This document shows positions 1 to 6,469 of a stretch of 19,329 nucleotides of DNA, in pieces. Source of the DNA: an uncultured Clostridia bacterium. GTDB lineage: Bacteria > Bacillota > Clostridia > Oscillospirales > Oscillospiraceae. Each line of letters starts with the position of its first letter. Position 1 is the first letter of the stretch. The notes beneath the pieces were generated by a model. It saw only the letters and a list, made by a program, of their open reading frames with translations. It was not told where the DNA came from and searched no databases. Location: NCBI GenBank assembly GCA_946539175.1, contig CAMNHH010000022.1:1-19329 (forward strand), in the 5' to 3' direction. Made by a program: the position numbers and the translations under genes.

Positions 1-715
1 TCTCGATGGCCTCGGGGGTGGTGCGCTGGGAGATGCCGATGGCCACCACCTCGGGAGAAAGGTTCAGCACGTCGCCGCCCTCCAGGGAATAGTGCTCGGT
101 GCCGTTGGCGTAGAGATGGACCTTGCCGCCGAATTCGGGATGATACCGGAAGATATACCGGGCGAAGATGGTCTCCTGGCAGCGGGTGACAGAGTACATC
201 CGGTTGATGGCCACGCCCTCTCCGATGGACTCAAAGGGGTCCCGGGTGAAATAGAGGTTGGGCATGGGCTCCAGGACGAAATTGTTCTGCCGATTCAGCA
301 TGGTGGGCAGGGAGAACTTGGGGGAGGCCCCCAGCTCCTGGAAGGAGACGCCGGCCATGGTCTTGAGAATCAGATCCTTGTCGCCGGGAATGGCCAACAG
401 GTATTCGTACAGCTCCTGCCGATAGTCCACGTTGGGAGAGAAGGTGACAAACTCCTTCAGAAACTCCTCCCGCAGGCCGGGGTTGGCCTGCAGGGTCTCG
501 GCGGCCAGGTCCTCCAGATAGACCACCTCCGCCCCGCTTTCCCGCAGGACCTGGGCGAAGCGGTCATGCTCCTGCTGGGCCACCTCCAGATAGGGGATGT
601 CGTCAAAGAGCAAACGATCCAAGGTGTTGGGCGTCAGATGCTCCAGCTCCTGGCCGGGGCGATGCAGCATCACGCGTTTCAGCGGCGCGATTTCGCTTTT
701 CACGTAAATGGGCAT
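1..715 (-). CDS. arcA: Arginine deiminase, N-terminal 238 residues (cut by window edge)
   Basis: Arginine deiminase hydrolyses L-arginine to citrulline and ammonia, the first step of the cytoplasmic ADI pathway that yields ATP from arginine. The start MPIYVKSEIAPLKRVMLHRP matches the family N-terminus. MPNLYFTRDP (residues 151-160) and LEGGDVL (211-217) are signature blocks of the guanidino-group-modifying fold. The family is about 410 residues, so the C-terminal catalytic Cys lies outside the window. The ATG at 713-715 is preceded by AAAGGAG (725-731) at good spacing and by a consensus promoter at 760-788, so it begins its own transcription unit. Nothing looks broken. Whether arcB and arcC follow cannot be seen. 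Confidence 0.95.
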   Translation of the reverse strand, partial: MPIYVKSEIAPLKRVMLHRPGQELEHLTPNTLDRLLFDDIPYLEVAQQEHDRFAQVLRESGAEVVYLEDLAAETLQANPGLREEFLKEFVTFSPNVDYRQELYEYLLAIPGDKDLILKTMAGVSFQELGASPKFSLPTMLNRQNNFVLEPMPNLYFTRDPFESIGEGVAINRMYSVTRCQETIFARYIFRYHPEFGGKVHLYANGTEHYSLEGGDVLNLSPEVVAIGISQRTTPEAIE

Positions 716-759
716 AGAAAAAAGCTCCTTTGCCAAAGAGGCCATAGTTTCATGCTTCT

Positions 760-788
760 ATTATATCCGCAATTCCGCTTTTTGTCAA
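760..788 (-). promoter_or_regulatory. Sigma-A promoter of arcA
   Basis: On the minus strand TTGACA (783-788) and TATAAT (760-765) are separated by exactly 17 bases, a perfect consensus match. It lies 45 bases upstream of the arcA start. A short inverted repeat, ATAAG-N5-CTTAT at 810-824, lies just upstream. It could be a regulator site, but it is too short to assign. Confidence 0.85.
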
Positions 789-837
789 CAACGAACAAGC
801 ACCCTTGGCATAAGAACAGCTTATATTGTGAAAATCG

Positions 838-1428
838 CTAAAGCTCCAGCTCGTAGCGGCCGCAGGCGTTGATGATGGTGGTATCCCCCACCTGGAGGAT
901 CCGCTGGGAAAAGGTGCGGTAATTCAGATGCTGATGGCCGTGGATGAAGTATTTGGGGTGGTACTCCTCGATCAGCCGATTGAAGCATTCAAAGCCCCGG
1001 TGGGCGGGGTCCTCCCCGTCCCCGAAGCCCTTGGCCGGCGCGTGGGTCAGAATGATGTCCACGCCCCCCGCCTTCCGGATGGCGCGGCGGAGCTTGCGGA
1101 TGCGTCGCTCCATCTGCTTCTCGCTGTACTGGTGGGGCATGCCGTTATACAGAACGCAGCCCCCCAGACCCAGGATTCTCAGCCCCTTACAGACCGTGAA
1201 AACGCCGTCGATGCAGTCGCAGCCCTCCGGGGGATCCGACTCGTAGCGGACGTCGTGGTTGCCGTGGACGTAGAGCAGGGGCCGGTTGGCCATGGTCACC
1301 AGGAAGCGCAGGTAGGCAGGCTTCAGATCCCCCGCCGAGAGGATCATATCGTAGCCTGCCAGGCGTCCTGGCTGGTAGTAATCGTATAAATAGGGTTCCT
1401 CCTGATCTGAAATCAGCAGCAGCTTCAC
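838..1428 (-). CDS. Metallophosphoesterase (calcineurin-like), 196 aa
   Basis: Predicted cytoplasmic metal-dependent phosphoesterase; the substrate is unknown. The superfamily blocks are visible in order: ISDQEE near the N-terminus (motif I), SAGDLK (GD motif), YVHGNHD (GNHD motif), ILTHAPAKGFGD and YFIHGHQH (GHxH motif). Motif I reads D-Q-E where most of the superfamily has D-x-H. From memory, this D-x-E form is typical of a Firmicutes subfamily of the same length, so I do not read it as inactivation. I chose the GTG at 1426-1428. It overlaps the stop of the upstream gene (GTGA overlap), has a GGAGG about 9 bases upstream, and starts the natural sequence VKLLLISD. The frame stays open 44 codons further upstream, but that extension is Pro/Gly/Arg-rich and overlaps the neighbour. 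The overlap implies translational coupling with the ParB-like/BMP protein. Confidence 0.85.
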   Translation of the reverse strand: MKLLLISDQEEPYLYDYYQPGRLAGYDMILSAGDLKPAYLRFLVTMANRPLLYVHGNHDVRYESDPPEGCDCIDGVFTVCKGLRILGLGGCVLYNGMPHQYSEKQMERRIRKLRRAIRKAGGVDIILTHAPAKGFGDGEDPAHRGFECFNRLIEEYHPKYFIHGHQHLNYRTFSQRILQVGDTTIINACGRYELEL

Positions 1429-3377
1429 AGCTGTTTCTCCTCCTTTACCTGGGTACTGAGATCGTCCCGATAGAGGCCCAGCAGCCGCACCAGCTCCCGG
1501 GCGCCGGGCAGGATCTCCTCGAAGGCCGGGATTTGGCCGTCCACGTTTTCGCAGAGCCAATCCATTCCGGCCAGACTTTCGGGGCTCAGGCTCTGCTCCC
1601 CGTCACAGCGCAGGACGCCCTTCTGATCGCAGATCCGGCTGCGGAAGGGATCCAGCTTGCCGTCAGCCAGCTCCCGCTTCAGCAGCAGGCCCAGACTGCG
1701 GACGCCGTCCGGCAGCTGATCGGAGAGCTGCACGTCGATGGTGCCGCTGTCCATGCCCAGCCACAGATTTACGGCCTTATCCGCGGGGCCCGTCTCCAGG
1801 CTGCCCTTCAGCGCGGAGCGGACCAGCTTCTCATACAGAGCGCCCCAGTTCCAGCAGGGGGTGGCCAGGGGGATCAGCTCCCCGTCGGCGTCCTGCATGT
1901 AGGTGCCCCAATCAAAGGCCCATTGGGGCCGATCGGGGCTGGTGCCATCCCGATTGGAGATCACGGTAATGCCCCGGCGGCGCAGCTCCTGGACGCAATC
2001 CCGCCGGGTGCAGGACCAGACCAGCTCCACCCGGGCTCTGGGGTTGGTCATCCGCGCTCCCAGGGCGAAGGCATTGATGGCGGTGGGCTCACCGAAAATG
2101 GGGTAGCTGGAGATATAGCCCACCCGGTCGTTGGTGGTCATGGCGCCGGCAATGGCGCCGGTGATGAATTTGCATTCATAGATCCGGCTGTAATACATGG
2201 TGACGCCGGTGTAGGGCTGGGAAAGGGCGCAGTTGAAGACCTTGACGTTTTGGTGGATGGCGGCCAGCTTCCGGCAGGCGTCGATCATGGGGGGCGTGGT
2301 GGCGAAGATGATCTCCGCCCCGTCCTCCACGGCGCCGCTCATGGCGGCGAAGTAGTCCCGCTCCTTGGCAATATAGGTGGAAACCTCCACCTTGTCTCCC
2401 AGGGCCTCCTCCATTCTCATCCGCCCCAGATCGTGGGCCCTGGTCCAGGCGCTGGTCTTGGGGTCGAAGCCGTAGATAAAGGCGACCCGGACCCGGTCCG
2501 GCTGGGTGACGGCGGTGATGAGCTTGGAAACCAGCAGACGCTTCTCCTTCTGGGGCAGCTCCGGCTGTACCTCGATGGCGGGGGTCTCCGACTCGTTTTG
2601 CAGCTTCATATCCGGCCAGAGGGCGGCGATGTGGCTCACCAGCTCCGTCATGGGCATCTCCTTGATGTCGGAGAAGCGGAAGACCTGGAGCCACACCAGC
2701 AGGGCCTCCGCCGGGGTGGCGGGCTGGACCTTCATCTTGCCGTAGGCCTCCTGGAAGCGGGCAAAGCCGGAGCGGAAGCTGCGGCGCTCCTCCTCGGTCC
2801 AGACGTGGTCCTCCGTGACGCCCAGGGCCGCCTGGAGCCTGGCGAAGCCGCCGGGCTTCTCAAAGCTCAGGCCGTAGATCCCGGACAGGTTGAAAAACTG
2901 CAGGAACTCATAGTATCGTTTGATCTCCGGATCCTCGCTGCGGGCGGGGAGCACCCGGGTGACGCTGGCCGCCACGGTGGGGGCGTCGAAGCTTTTCAGT
3001 ACGCTGACCCGCTTGTTGCCCTCCTGGACGTAGAACTTCCCCAAAAACTCAAAGGCCTGGATGGGGTCCCGAATGCCCTCCTCCATGTGGGCCTCGCAGA
3101 GGCGGATCCACTTGACGGCGAATTCCGAATCCTGCTCCAGCAGGGGCATGAAGTTCCCCGCCAGAGCGGCAGTCCGTCCGACGCTGCGGGTGCCGACGAT
3201 CAGCTCCGTGGGAATGTTCATCACCCCCAACTCCACCCGTCCGGTGATCTCATACCCGGCCTCGATCTCGTCCAGCACGTCGGGATAGGGATTCTGTCCT
3301 GCCGCCAGGGCGTTTTTGACGTATTTCTGCCCGCTTTTCAGGGCCTTCATATATTGTTCAGTTGCTTCGTAGCTCAT
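1425..3377 (-). CDS. ParB-like domain fused to BMP-family ligand-binding domain, 650 aa
   Basis: Two parts are visible. Residues about 45-175 contain VPTEL-like and VGTRS segments followed by FYVQEGNKRVSVLK (about 115-128), which resembles the ParB/sulfiredoxin-like nucleotide-binding fold. Residues about 296-570 (RVAFIYGFDPKTSAWTRAHD onward, with VFNCALSQPYTGV, ITGAIAGAMT and DRVGYISSYPIFGEP) resemble BMP/PnrA-type substrate-binding proteins, which bind nucleosides in ABC uptake systems. Normal BMP proteins are exported lipoproteins of about 350 residues. This one has no signal peptide or lipobox and is nearly twice as long, so I infer an intracellular sensor or binding protein. No permease or ATPase gene adjoins it. 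The ATG at 3375-3377 was chosen for GGGAG 8 bases upstream; an ATG five codons earlier (3392) has no clear ribosome binding site. It is translationally coupled to the phosphoesterase. Confidence 0.8.
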   Translation of the reverse strand: MSYEATEQYMKALKSGQKYVKNALAAGQNPYPDVLDEIEAGYEITGRVELGVMNIPTELIVGTRSVGRTAALAGNFMPLLEQDSEFAVKWIRLCEAHMEEGIRDPIQAFEFLGKFYVQEGNKRVSVLKSFDAPTVAASVTRVLPARSEDPEIKRYYEFLQFFNLSGIYGLSFEKPGGFARLQAALGVTEDHVWTEEERRSFRSGFARFQEAYGKMKVQPATPAEALLVWLQVFRFSDIKEMPMTELVSHIAALWPDMKLQNESETPAIEVQPELPQKEKRLLVSKLITAVTQPDRVRVAFIYGFDPKTSAWTRAHDLGRMRMEEALGDKVEVSTYIAKERDYFAAMSGAVEDGAEIIFATTPPMIDACRKLAAIHQNVKVFNCALSQPYTGVTMYYSRIYECKFITGAIAGAMTTNDRVGYISSYPIFGEPTAINAFALGARMTNPRARVELVWSCTRRDCVQELRRRGITVISNRDGTSPDRPQWAFDWGTYMQDADGELIPLATPCWNWGALYEKLVRSALKGSLETGPADKAVNLWLGMDSGTIDVQLSDQLPDGVRSLGLLLKRELADGKLDPFRSRICDQKGVLRCDGEQSLSPESLAGMDWLCENVDGQIPAFEEILPGARELVRLLGLYRDDLSTQVKEEKQL

Positions 3378-3421
3378 AATTGAATCTCCCATGGCTTAAA
3401 TCTGTTGCTTGCTTTGGCCAG

Positions 3422-3450
3422 ATTTTACCACAAGCCCACAGATCGGTCAA
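3422..3450 (-). promoter_or_regulatory. Promoter of the ParB-like/BMP - phosphoesterase operon
   Basis: On the minus strand TTGACC (3445-3450), a 17-base spacer and TAAAAT (3422-3427) lie about 45 bases upstream of the ATG at 3377. It directly follows the terminator of the nucleotidyltransferase gene, so a new transcription unit starts here. Confidence 0.75.
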
Positions 3451-3455
3451 GCCGC

Positions 3456-3488
3456 AAAAACCCACAAGGAACAAGGCTTCCCTGTGGG
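3456..3488 (-). terminator. Rho-independent terminator of the nucleotidyltransferase gene
   Basis: On the minus strand CCCACAGG (3481-3488) pairs with CCTTGTGGG (3461-3469, one bulged T). A run of five T follows (3456-3460). It sits 16 bases after the stop of the nucleotidyltransferase. Confidence 0.8.
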
Positions 3489-3503
3489 ATCTTTGGTGCG
3501 TTT

Positions 3504-4772
3504 TTACCTCTGCTTGCCCGGGTCGATGACCCCGTAGCGCTCCAGCAGCTTCACCCGACGGCTGCCGATCCGCAGGGTGGCGGCGGGGCTCTGCCCGCCG
3601 TATTGACCCCGGTTCTTCACGTAGCGGCCGACCCTGGTGACCCAGGCCACCGGAACCAGCCAGGGACGCTTTTCCAGGTAGGGGTACTCCCCTGCCAGCT
3701 TCTTCGCCGCCGGGAAGACGCTGTGACGCAGGCCGCCGGCGCTCTGCCGACCGGTCCTGTCGTCGGACACGGCTCCCAGGGTGATATTGGCGCTGTGGAG
3801 CCGGTCGATCTCCGCGCCGTGAATTCCCGCGTCCAATACGTCCTCCAAAAGCGCCTGCTCGTCGATCTCTATGACCGCAAAGGGCTCCGGGATGGGCAGA
3901 TCCAGATACTTCTCCCCGATCCGGTAGAGGGCCGCCGCAAAGCGGTCGCAGCGGAGCTCCCGGCAGACGGCGCAGATCCTCTTGAAATCGATCTCCTCCC
4001 CGTAATGCCAGGTATAGAGACAGATATCCGCCACGATCCGCATGCCGAAGCCGCTGAACAGGAAGTGCTTGAAGGCGTGGAGCAGCAAAAACAGCAGATG
4101 ATCCGTTGGGGCCAGGGTCTTCAGGCTCACGTCCTGGACGGTGACGGAAACCGCACGCTCCGGCGCGCCTGCGAAATACCCGTTGTAGCCGTCGAAAACC
4201 GGGGAGTCCGGATCAAAGAGCCGCTTGTGCAGCTCAACGTAGAGGGGGGACCCGGGCTTGTGATAGGAAAGCTCCCAGGCGGTATTCGGGTCAGCGTCCG
4301 GCTCGTCGGCCGTCATGCCGTAATCCAGCAGGGCCTTATGATACGCCGCAGCCTGGGCGTCGGAAATCAGCAGATCGTCGTCCACAGAGGGCCGCAGCAG
4401 AGGCCTGGGCCAAAGGGCCCGGCAGACCGGCCCCTTCAGAACAAGGGGCTCCAGTCCCCGCCGCTGCAGGGTCAGAACCAGATCCAGAAATTCGTTCTCC
4501 TGGATCGCCTGACGGCCGGCCTGCTCCAGGGCACGCTCCCGCCAGCGAGGCGCATGCTCCGACGGCTCTCCCTGCTCCGGCTTCGCGCCGAGGGCGGCGC
4601 GGCAGGAGGGCAGATCGCAGGCGGCGTCCAGGATCAAGGGCAGCAGCTTGTGGTGTTCGGAGAGCTGCAGCAGGCTCCGCCACGCCGCATGATCGAGTTC
4701 CGGGTCTGCGGGCTTCTGCTCATGCAGCACGGCGCGCAGCAGTTGGAGAAAGGCTTCCTCTGTCCTCTTCAT
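3504..4772 (-). CDS. Nucleotidyltransferase family protein (NTP_transf_5-like), 422 aa
   Basis: A member of the uncharacterised nucleotidyltransferase family recognised by a LKG block followed by R-x-x-x-D-x-D. Here LVLKGP lies at residues 110-115 and RPSVDDDLLIS at 127-137, where D131-D133 would bind metal; YVELHKRLF (178-186) supplies the next conserved strand. The predicted activity is NMP transfer to a protein, peptide or small molecule; the substrate is unknown. Such proteins accompany HPr-kinase-like tailoring enzymes in some lasso-peptide clusters. The ATG at 4772 has AAGGAG 8 bases upstream. The gene is GC-rich like the host, unlike the AT-rich pqqD/kinase genes above it. It has its own promoter and terminator and is separated from the PqqD gene by a terminator and a tandem repeat. 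The shared function is therefore inferred from position and family, not from co-transcription. Confidence 0.8.
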   Translation of the reverse strand: MKRTEEAFLQLLRAVLHEQKPADPELDHAAWRSLLQLSEHHKLLPLILDAACDLPSCRAALGAKPEQGEPSEHAPRWRERALEQAGRQAIQENEFLDLVLTLQRRGLEPLVLKGPVCRALWPRPLLRPSVDDDLLISDAQAAAYHKALLDYGMTADEPDADPNTAWELSYHKPGSPLYVELHKRLFDPDSPVFDGYNGYFAGAPERAVSVTVQDVSLKTLAPTDHLLFLLLHAFKHFLFSGFGMRIVADICLYTWHYGEEIDFKRICAVCRELRCDRFAAALYRIGEKYLDLPIPEPFAVIEIDEQALLEDVLDAGIHGAEIDRLHSANITLGAVSDDRTGRQSAGGLRHSVFPAAKKLAGEYPYLEKRPWLVPVAWVTRVGRYVKNRGQYGGQSPAATLRIGSRRVKLLERYGVIDPGKQR

Positions 4773-4853
4773 ACTTCCGTCTCCTTTTCAGGGGGATCTG
4801 CAGCTTGTCTCATGCTGGCAGGTCAAGCAGATGATAAGCTGTCGTGCGAAATC

Positions 4854-4882
4854 ATTTTAGCAAATTTCATTCAAAAACGCAA
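4854..4882 (-). promoter_or_regulatory. Candidate promoter of the nucleotidyltransferase gene
   Basis: On the minus strand TTGCGT (4877-4882), a 17-base spacer and TAAAAT (4854-4859) with an upstream TTTGC extension. The -10 is good and the -35 is weak (3 of 6). A weak -35 beside the tandem repeat at 4894-4937 would fit regulation by a protein bound there. The leader is about 75 bases. Confidence 0.5.
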
Positions 4883-4893
4883 GAAAAATCAAA

Positions 4894-4937
4894 CAAATGT
4901 AAGAAAGTTGTGGACCAAATGTAAGAAAGTTGTGGAC
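4894..4937. repeat. Two perfect 22-bp tandem copies upstream of the nucleotidyltransferase gene
   Basis: The 22-base unit beginning CAAATGTAAGAAAG and ending TTGTGGAC occurs at 4894-4915 and again, without mismatch, at 4916-4937. The copies lie immediately upstream of the candidate -35 of the nucleotidyltransferase promoter. The 22-base period is about two helical turns, so a regulator could occupy both copies on one face of the DNA. Confidence 0.9.
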
Positions 4938-4960
4938 GTCAAGGGCTGAACCCGCAGACG

Positions 4961-4989
4961 CAAAACAAGCCGACAGTTCAACTGTCAGC
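4961..4989 (-). terminator. Intrinsic terminator overlapping the pqqD-like stop codon
   Basis: On the minus strand GCTGACAGT (4981-4989) pairs with ACTGTCGGC (4969-4977), nine pairs including one T-G, around a TGA loop (4978-4980). TTGTTTTG follows. The TGA loop is the stop codon of the PqqD-like gene, so the hairpin uses the last codons of the gene. Confidence 0.65.
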
Positions 4990-5286
4990 CTGTTGATTGG
5001 GAGCAGAATCATCTGTCTGAATGAGAAAACCCGCTTCGTACATTTCCTTGTAAAACCGTTCAAGGCGATCCCGAATTTCTTCGTCAGAACGCTTTGTAAG
5101 GATTCGATGGACTTGCATAATATCTTCGTCGGAATTGTCCTTTGAAAGCAGCTTCCAGGTTGCGGCCCAGAGAAAGGACAGTTGACGGACCGTGCTGCAT
5201 TCAGAAAATGCGGCCCGAGTTGGAATCAGAACAAAATAATTGCAGATCCTTGTTAGAACGATTCCCGGGCGCTGCATGTATTTCAT
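4978..5286 (-). CDS. PqqD-like peptide-binding protein (RRE family), 102 aa
   Basis: Small PqqD-family proteins bind the leader of a precursor peptide and hand it to modifying enzymes. The pattern visible here is MQRPGIVLTRI (4-14), a strand IPTR (21-24), the segment RQLSFLWAATWKLL (34-47), where the family usually has a Leu-Asn...Ala-x-x-Ile-Trp block, and a C-terminal helix ERFYKEMYEAGFLI (76-89) ending with the family's typical G-F-L. Length is normal. No pqqA, pqqC or pqqE genes are present, so PQQ synthesis is not implied. It follows the HPr-kinase-like gene by 48 bases with no terminator between, so the two are probably co-transcribed and I infer that it presents a peptide to that kinase. 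The ribosome binding site (AGCAGGTG) is modest. The Asn of the usual Leu-Asn block is not seen. Confidence 0.72.
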   Translation of the reverse strand: MKYMQRPGIVLTRICNYFVLIPTRAAFSECSTVRQLSFLWAATWKLLSKDNSDEDIMQVHRILTKRSDEEIRDRLERFYKEMYEAGFLIQTDDSAPNQQADS

Positions 5287-5334
5287 TTCGCACCTGCTTT
5301 CTGTTCAAGCTGTAGCTGTTATAAACTATTCCAA

Positions 5335-6069
5335 TTATGGAAAAAGGGATTCAAGCATCATCATAGTGGAGTTCGGTACGTCGTGTGAGCTCAGCTTCCA
5401 AAGCGGAACCGCACTGAGCATTTTGCTTTCCAGCTCGGCAACACGTTGAATATTCTCAGGCTCCCACCCGGTATGAATGAAGTGGGTATACATTGGCACC
5501 ACGGCATCACGAATCTGCAAGGGAGCGATTCGGTTTTCCGCTCCCCTTTCCAGCAGAATGACAGCAGCCAAAGGAGCCGTGCAGGCAGAGCCCCAGTTTT
5601 CTTTTCCATTCCAGGGGGAAGGGTGAACGATAATCTGTTCATTCCGGTCATTGAACCGGAGGATGGGACGATCTCCGCAAATGACCTCAAACGCGCCGGG
5701 TCGAAGCTCCTGCAGATAACGCGCCTGCGTACTTTTTCCGACGCCGCTGTCCGCGCAAATCAAATAAGCCTTCTCTTGATACTTCAGCGCAACGCCATGC
5801 AGGATGACTCTGTGATAGCGAAGAAGAATATCAGAAAAGTAGGCGGTCAGCACCGTGTATTCCGTATGGGCGCAATCAAGCATACCAAATTCGAGGGCGC
5901 TATTCCAATCTTCTTCCGGTATTTCGGCTTGTTCCGGGCAAAGGAGCGGAGCTGAATTCGCGCATAGCTCTGCTTTTGGCGCAAATTCTCTGAAATACCG
6001 TTCCGTTTCAGGAAAGCGTGCCGCGCAGGGAATGGAAAGGCCGGATAATTGCACTTCAAAATGTTTCAT
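5335..6069 (-). CDS. HPr-kinase-like (PEP-carboxykinase-fold) kinase, 244 aa
   Basis: Residues 88-140 carry the hallmarks of the HprK C-terminal catalytic fold: VILHGVALKY (88-97), a P-loop ADSGVGKST (106-114), then FEVICGDRPILRF (127-139) and the loop SPWNGKENWG (151-160). True HPr kinase/phosphorylase is about 310 residues with a separate N-terminal domain and regulates carbon catabolism. This protein lacks that domain and is nearer the short tailoring kinases of RiPP clusters (for example ScmC of the SynChlorMet cassette and the paeninodin-type lasso kinase). Those phosphorylate Ser or modify a peptide; the substrate here is unknown. Two starts are possible: ATG 6067-6069, chosen, or GTG 6073-6075; neither has a strong ribosome binding site. 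A 48-base gap leads to the PqqD-like gene. The gene is about 48% GC in a row counted by eye (5761-5820). Confidence 0.78.
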   Translation of the reverse strand: MKHFEVQLSGLSIPCAARFPETERYFREFAPKAELCANSAPLLCPEQAEIPEEDWNSALEFGMLDCAHTEYTVLTAYFSDILLRYHRVILHGVALKYQEKAYLICADSGVGKSTQARYLQELRPGAFEVICGDRPILRFNDRNEQIIVHPSPWNGKENWGSACTAPLAAVILLERGAENRIAPLQIRDAVVPMYTHFIHTGWEPENIQRVAELESKMLSAVPLWKLSSHDVPNSTMMMLESLFP

Positions 6070-6102
6070 GTTCACTTCAGCTCATCATTGCAGTTCAGCA
6101 TT

Positions 6103-6124
6103 TTGCAATCTTCCGCGATTGCAA
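6103..6124. other. Perfect 8-bp hairpin upstream of the kinase gene
   Basis: TTGCAATC (6103-6110) and GATTGCAA (6117-6124) flank a 6-base loop. It lies about 35 bases before the kinase start. Without a T-run it is not a standard terminator and could be an operator or a leader structure. Confidence 0.6.
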
Positions 6125-6135
6125 GTAGAATAGCA

Positions 6136-6168
6136 GAAATGAGAGGCTCATGCGAAGCCTCTCATTTC
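6136..6168. other. Perfect 12-bp hairpin between the 84-aa gene and the kinase gene
   Basis: GAAATGAGAGGC (6136-6147) and GCCTCTCATTTC (6157-6168) pair completely around a 9-base loop, 25 bases after the stop of the 84-residue gene. On the minus strand only scattered T residues follow, so it may be a weak terminator, an attenuator or an mRNA-stabilising stem that sets the ratio of upstream to downstream products. Confidence 0.7.
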
Positions 6169-6192
6169 CGAAATGGCCATCGGGAAAGCCAA

Positions 6193-6447
6193 TTAAGGAC
6201 GCGTGTGACCCGGATAATTGACTGCAGGCTGACCGGAGCTGGTGTATACCCAGGGATGGACCATATCTCTGTCAATCAGTGTAGGTCCTTCATCGTCAAT
6301 TTTATCACCGGAAATGAAGTACAATTGATAATTCGAGTCAAACACAAAATCGCTCATCCATGCTTCATTCGTAAGCCCCAGCAAAATATTATATTCTTGA
6401 GGCGTAATAAAATATAGATCATTCGTAAACTGAATCGATAAGTCCAC
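6193..6447 (-). CDS. Orphan 84-residue protein, possible substrate of the modification genes
   Basis: I do not recognise this family. The start is the GTG at 6445-6447, with AAGGAGG at ideal spacing (9 bases after GGAGG); the ATG at 6454 is in another frame and too close to it. It follows the lipoprotein gene by 22 bases, so the two are very likely co-transcribed. The protein has no signal peptide or membrane segment. It is acidic and aromatic-rich, with repeated Tyr/Phe/Trp (NDLYFITPQEYN, residues 9-20; SNYQLYFISGDK, 38-49), and ends with HPWVYTSSGQPAVNYPGHTR before a final Pro. A small orphan directly upstream of kinase and PqqD genes is the expected position of a precursor peptide, but it has no Gly-Gly site or Cys-rich core. 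It is strongly AT-rich: 35% GC at 6301-6360, counted by eye. Confidence 0.7.
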   Translation of the reverse strand: MDLSIQFTNDLYFITPQEYNILLGLTNEAWMSDFVFDSNYQLYFISGDKIDDEGPTLIDRDMVHPWVYTSSGQPAVNYPGHTRP

Positions 6448-6469
6448 GGCTCATTACCTCCTTCTTCTA

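Noticed and set aside
1533..3383. 616-codon plus-strand open frame antisense to the ParB-like/BMP gene
   Set aside because: Same reason: composition typical of a reverse-strand shadow, no recognisable domain.
4894..4937. CRISPR-like repeat
   Set aside because: Only two copies, adjacent without a spacer, and no cas genes.
3405..4949. 514-codon plus-strand open frame antisense to the nucleotidyltransferase
   Set aside because: The minus-strand frame has the conserved LKG and DDD motifs, a ribosome binding site and a terminator; the plus frame has none.
4978..5286. Reading the PqqD-like gene as part of PQQ biosynthesis
   Set aside because: No pqqA, pqqB, pqqC or pqqE homologue is near; the PqqD fold is used as a peptide-binding module in many other clusters.
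5335..6069. Naming the kinase hprK (carbon catabolite control)
   Set aside because: It lacks the N-terminal domain of HprK, is only about 244 residues, and its neighbours are not PTS or lgt-type genes.
3504..6447. A complete lasso-peptide cluster
   Set aside because: No asparagine-synthetase-like cyclase, no B2-type protease and no ABC exporter are in the window, and the 84-residue orphan does not look like a lasso precursor.
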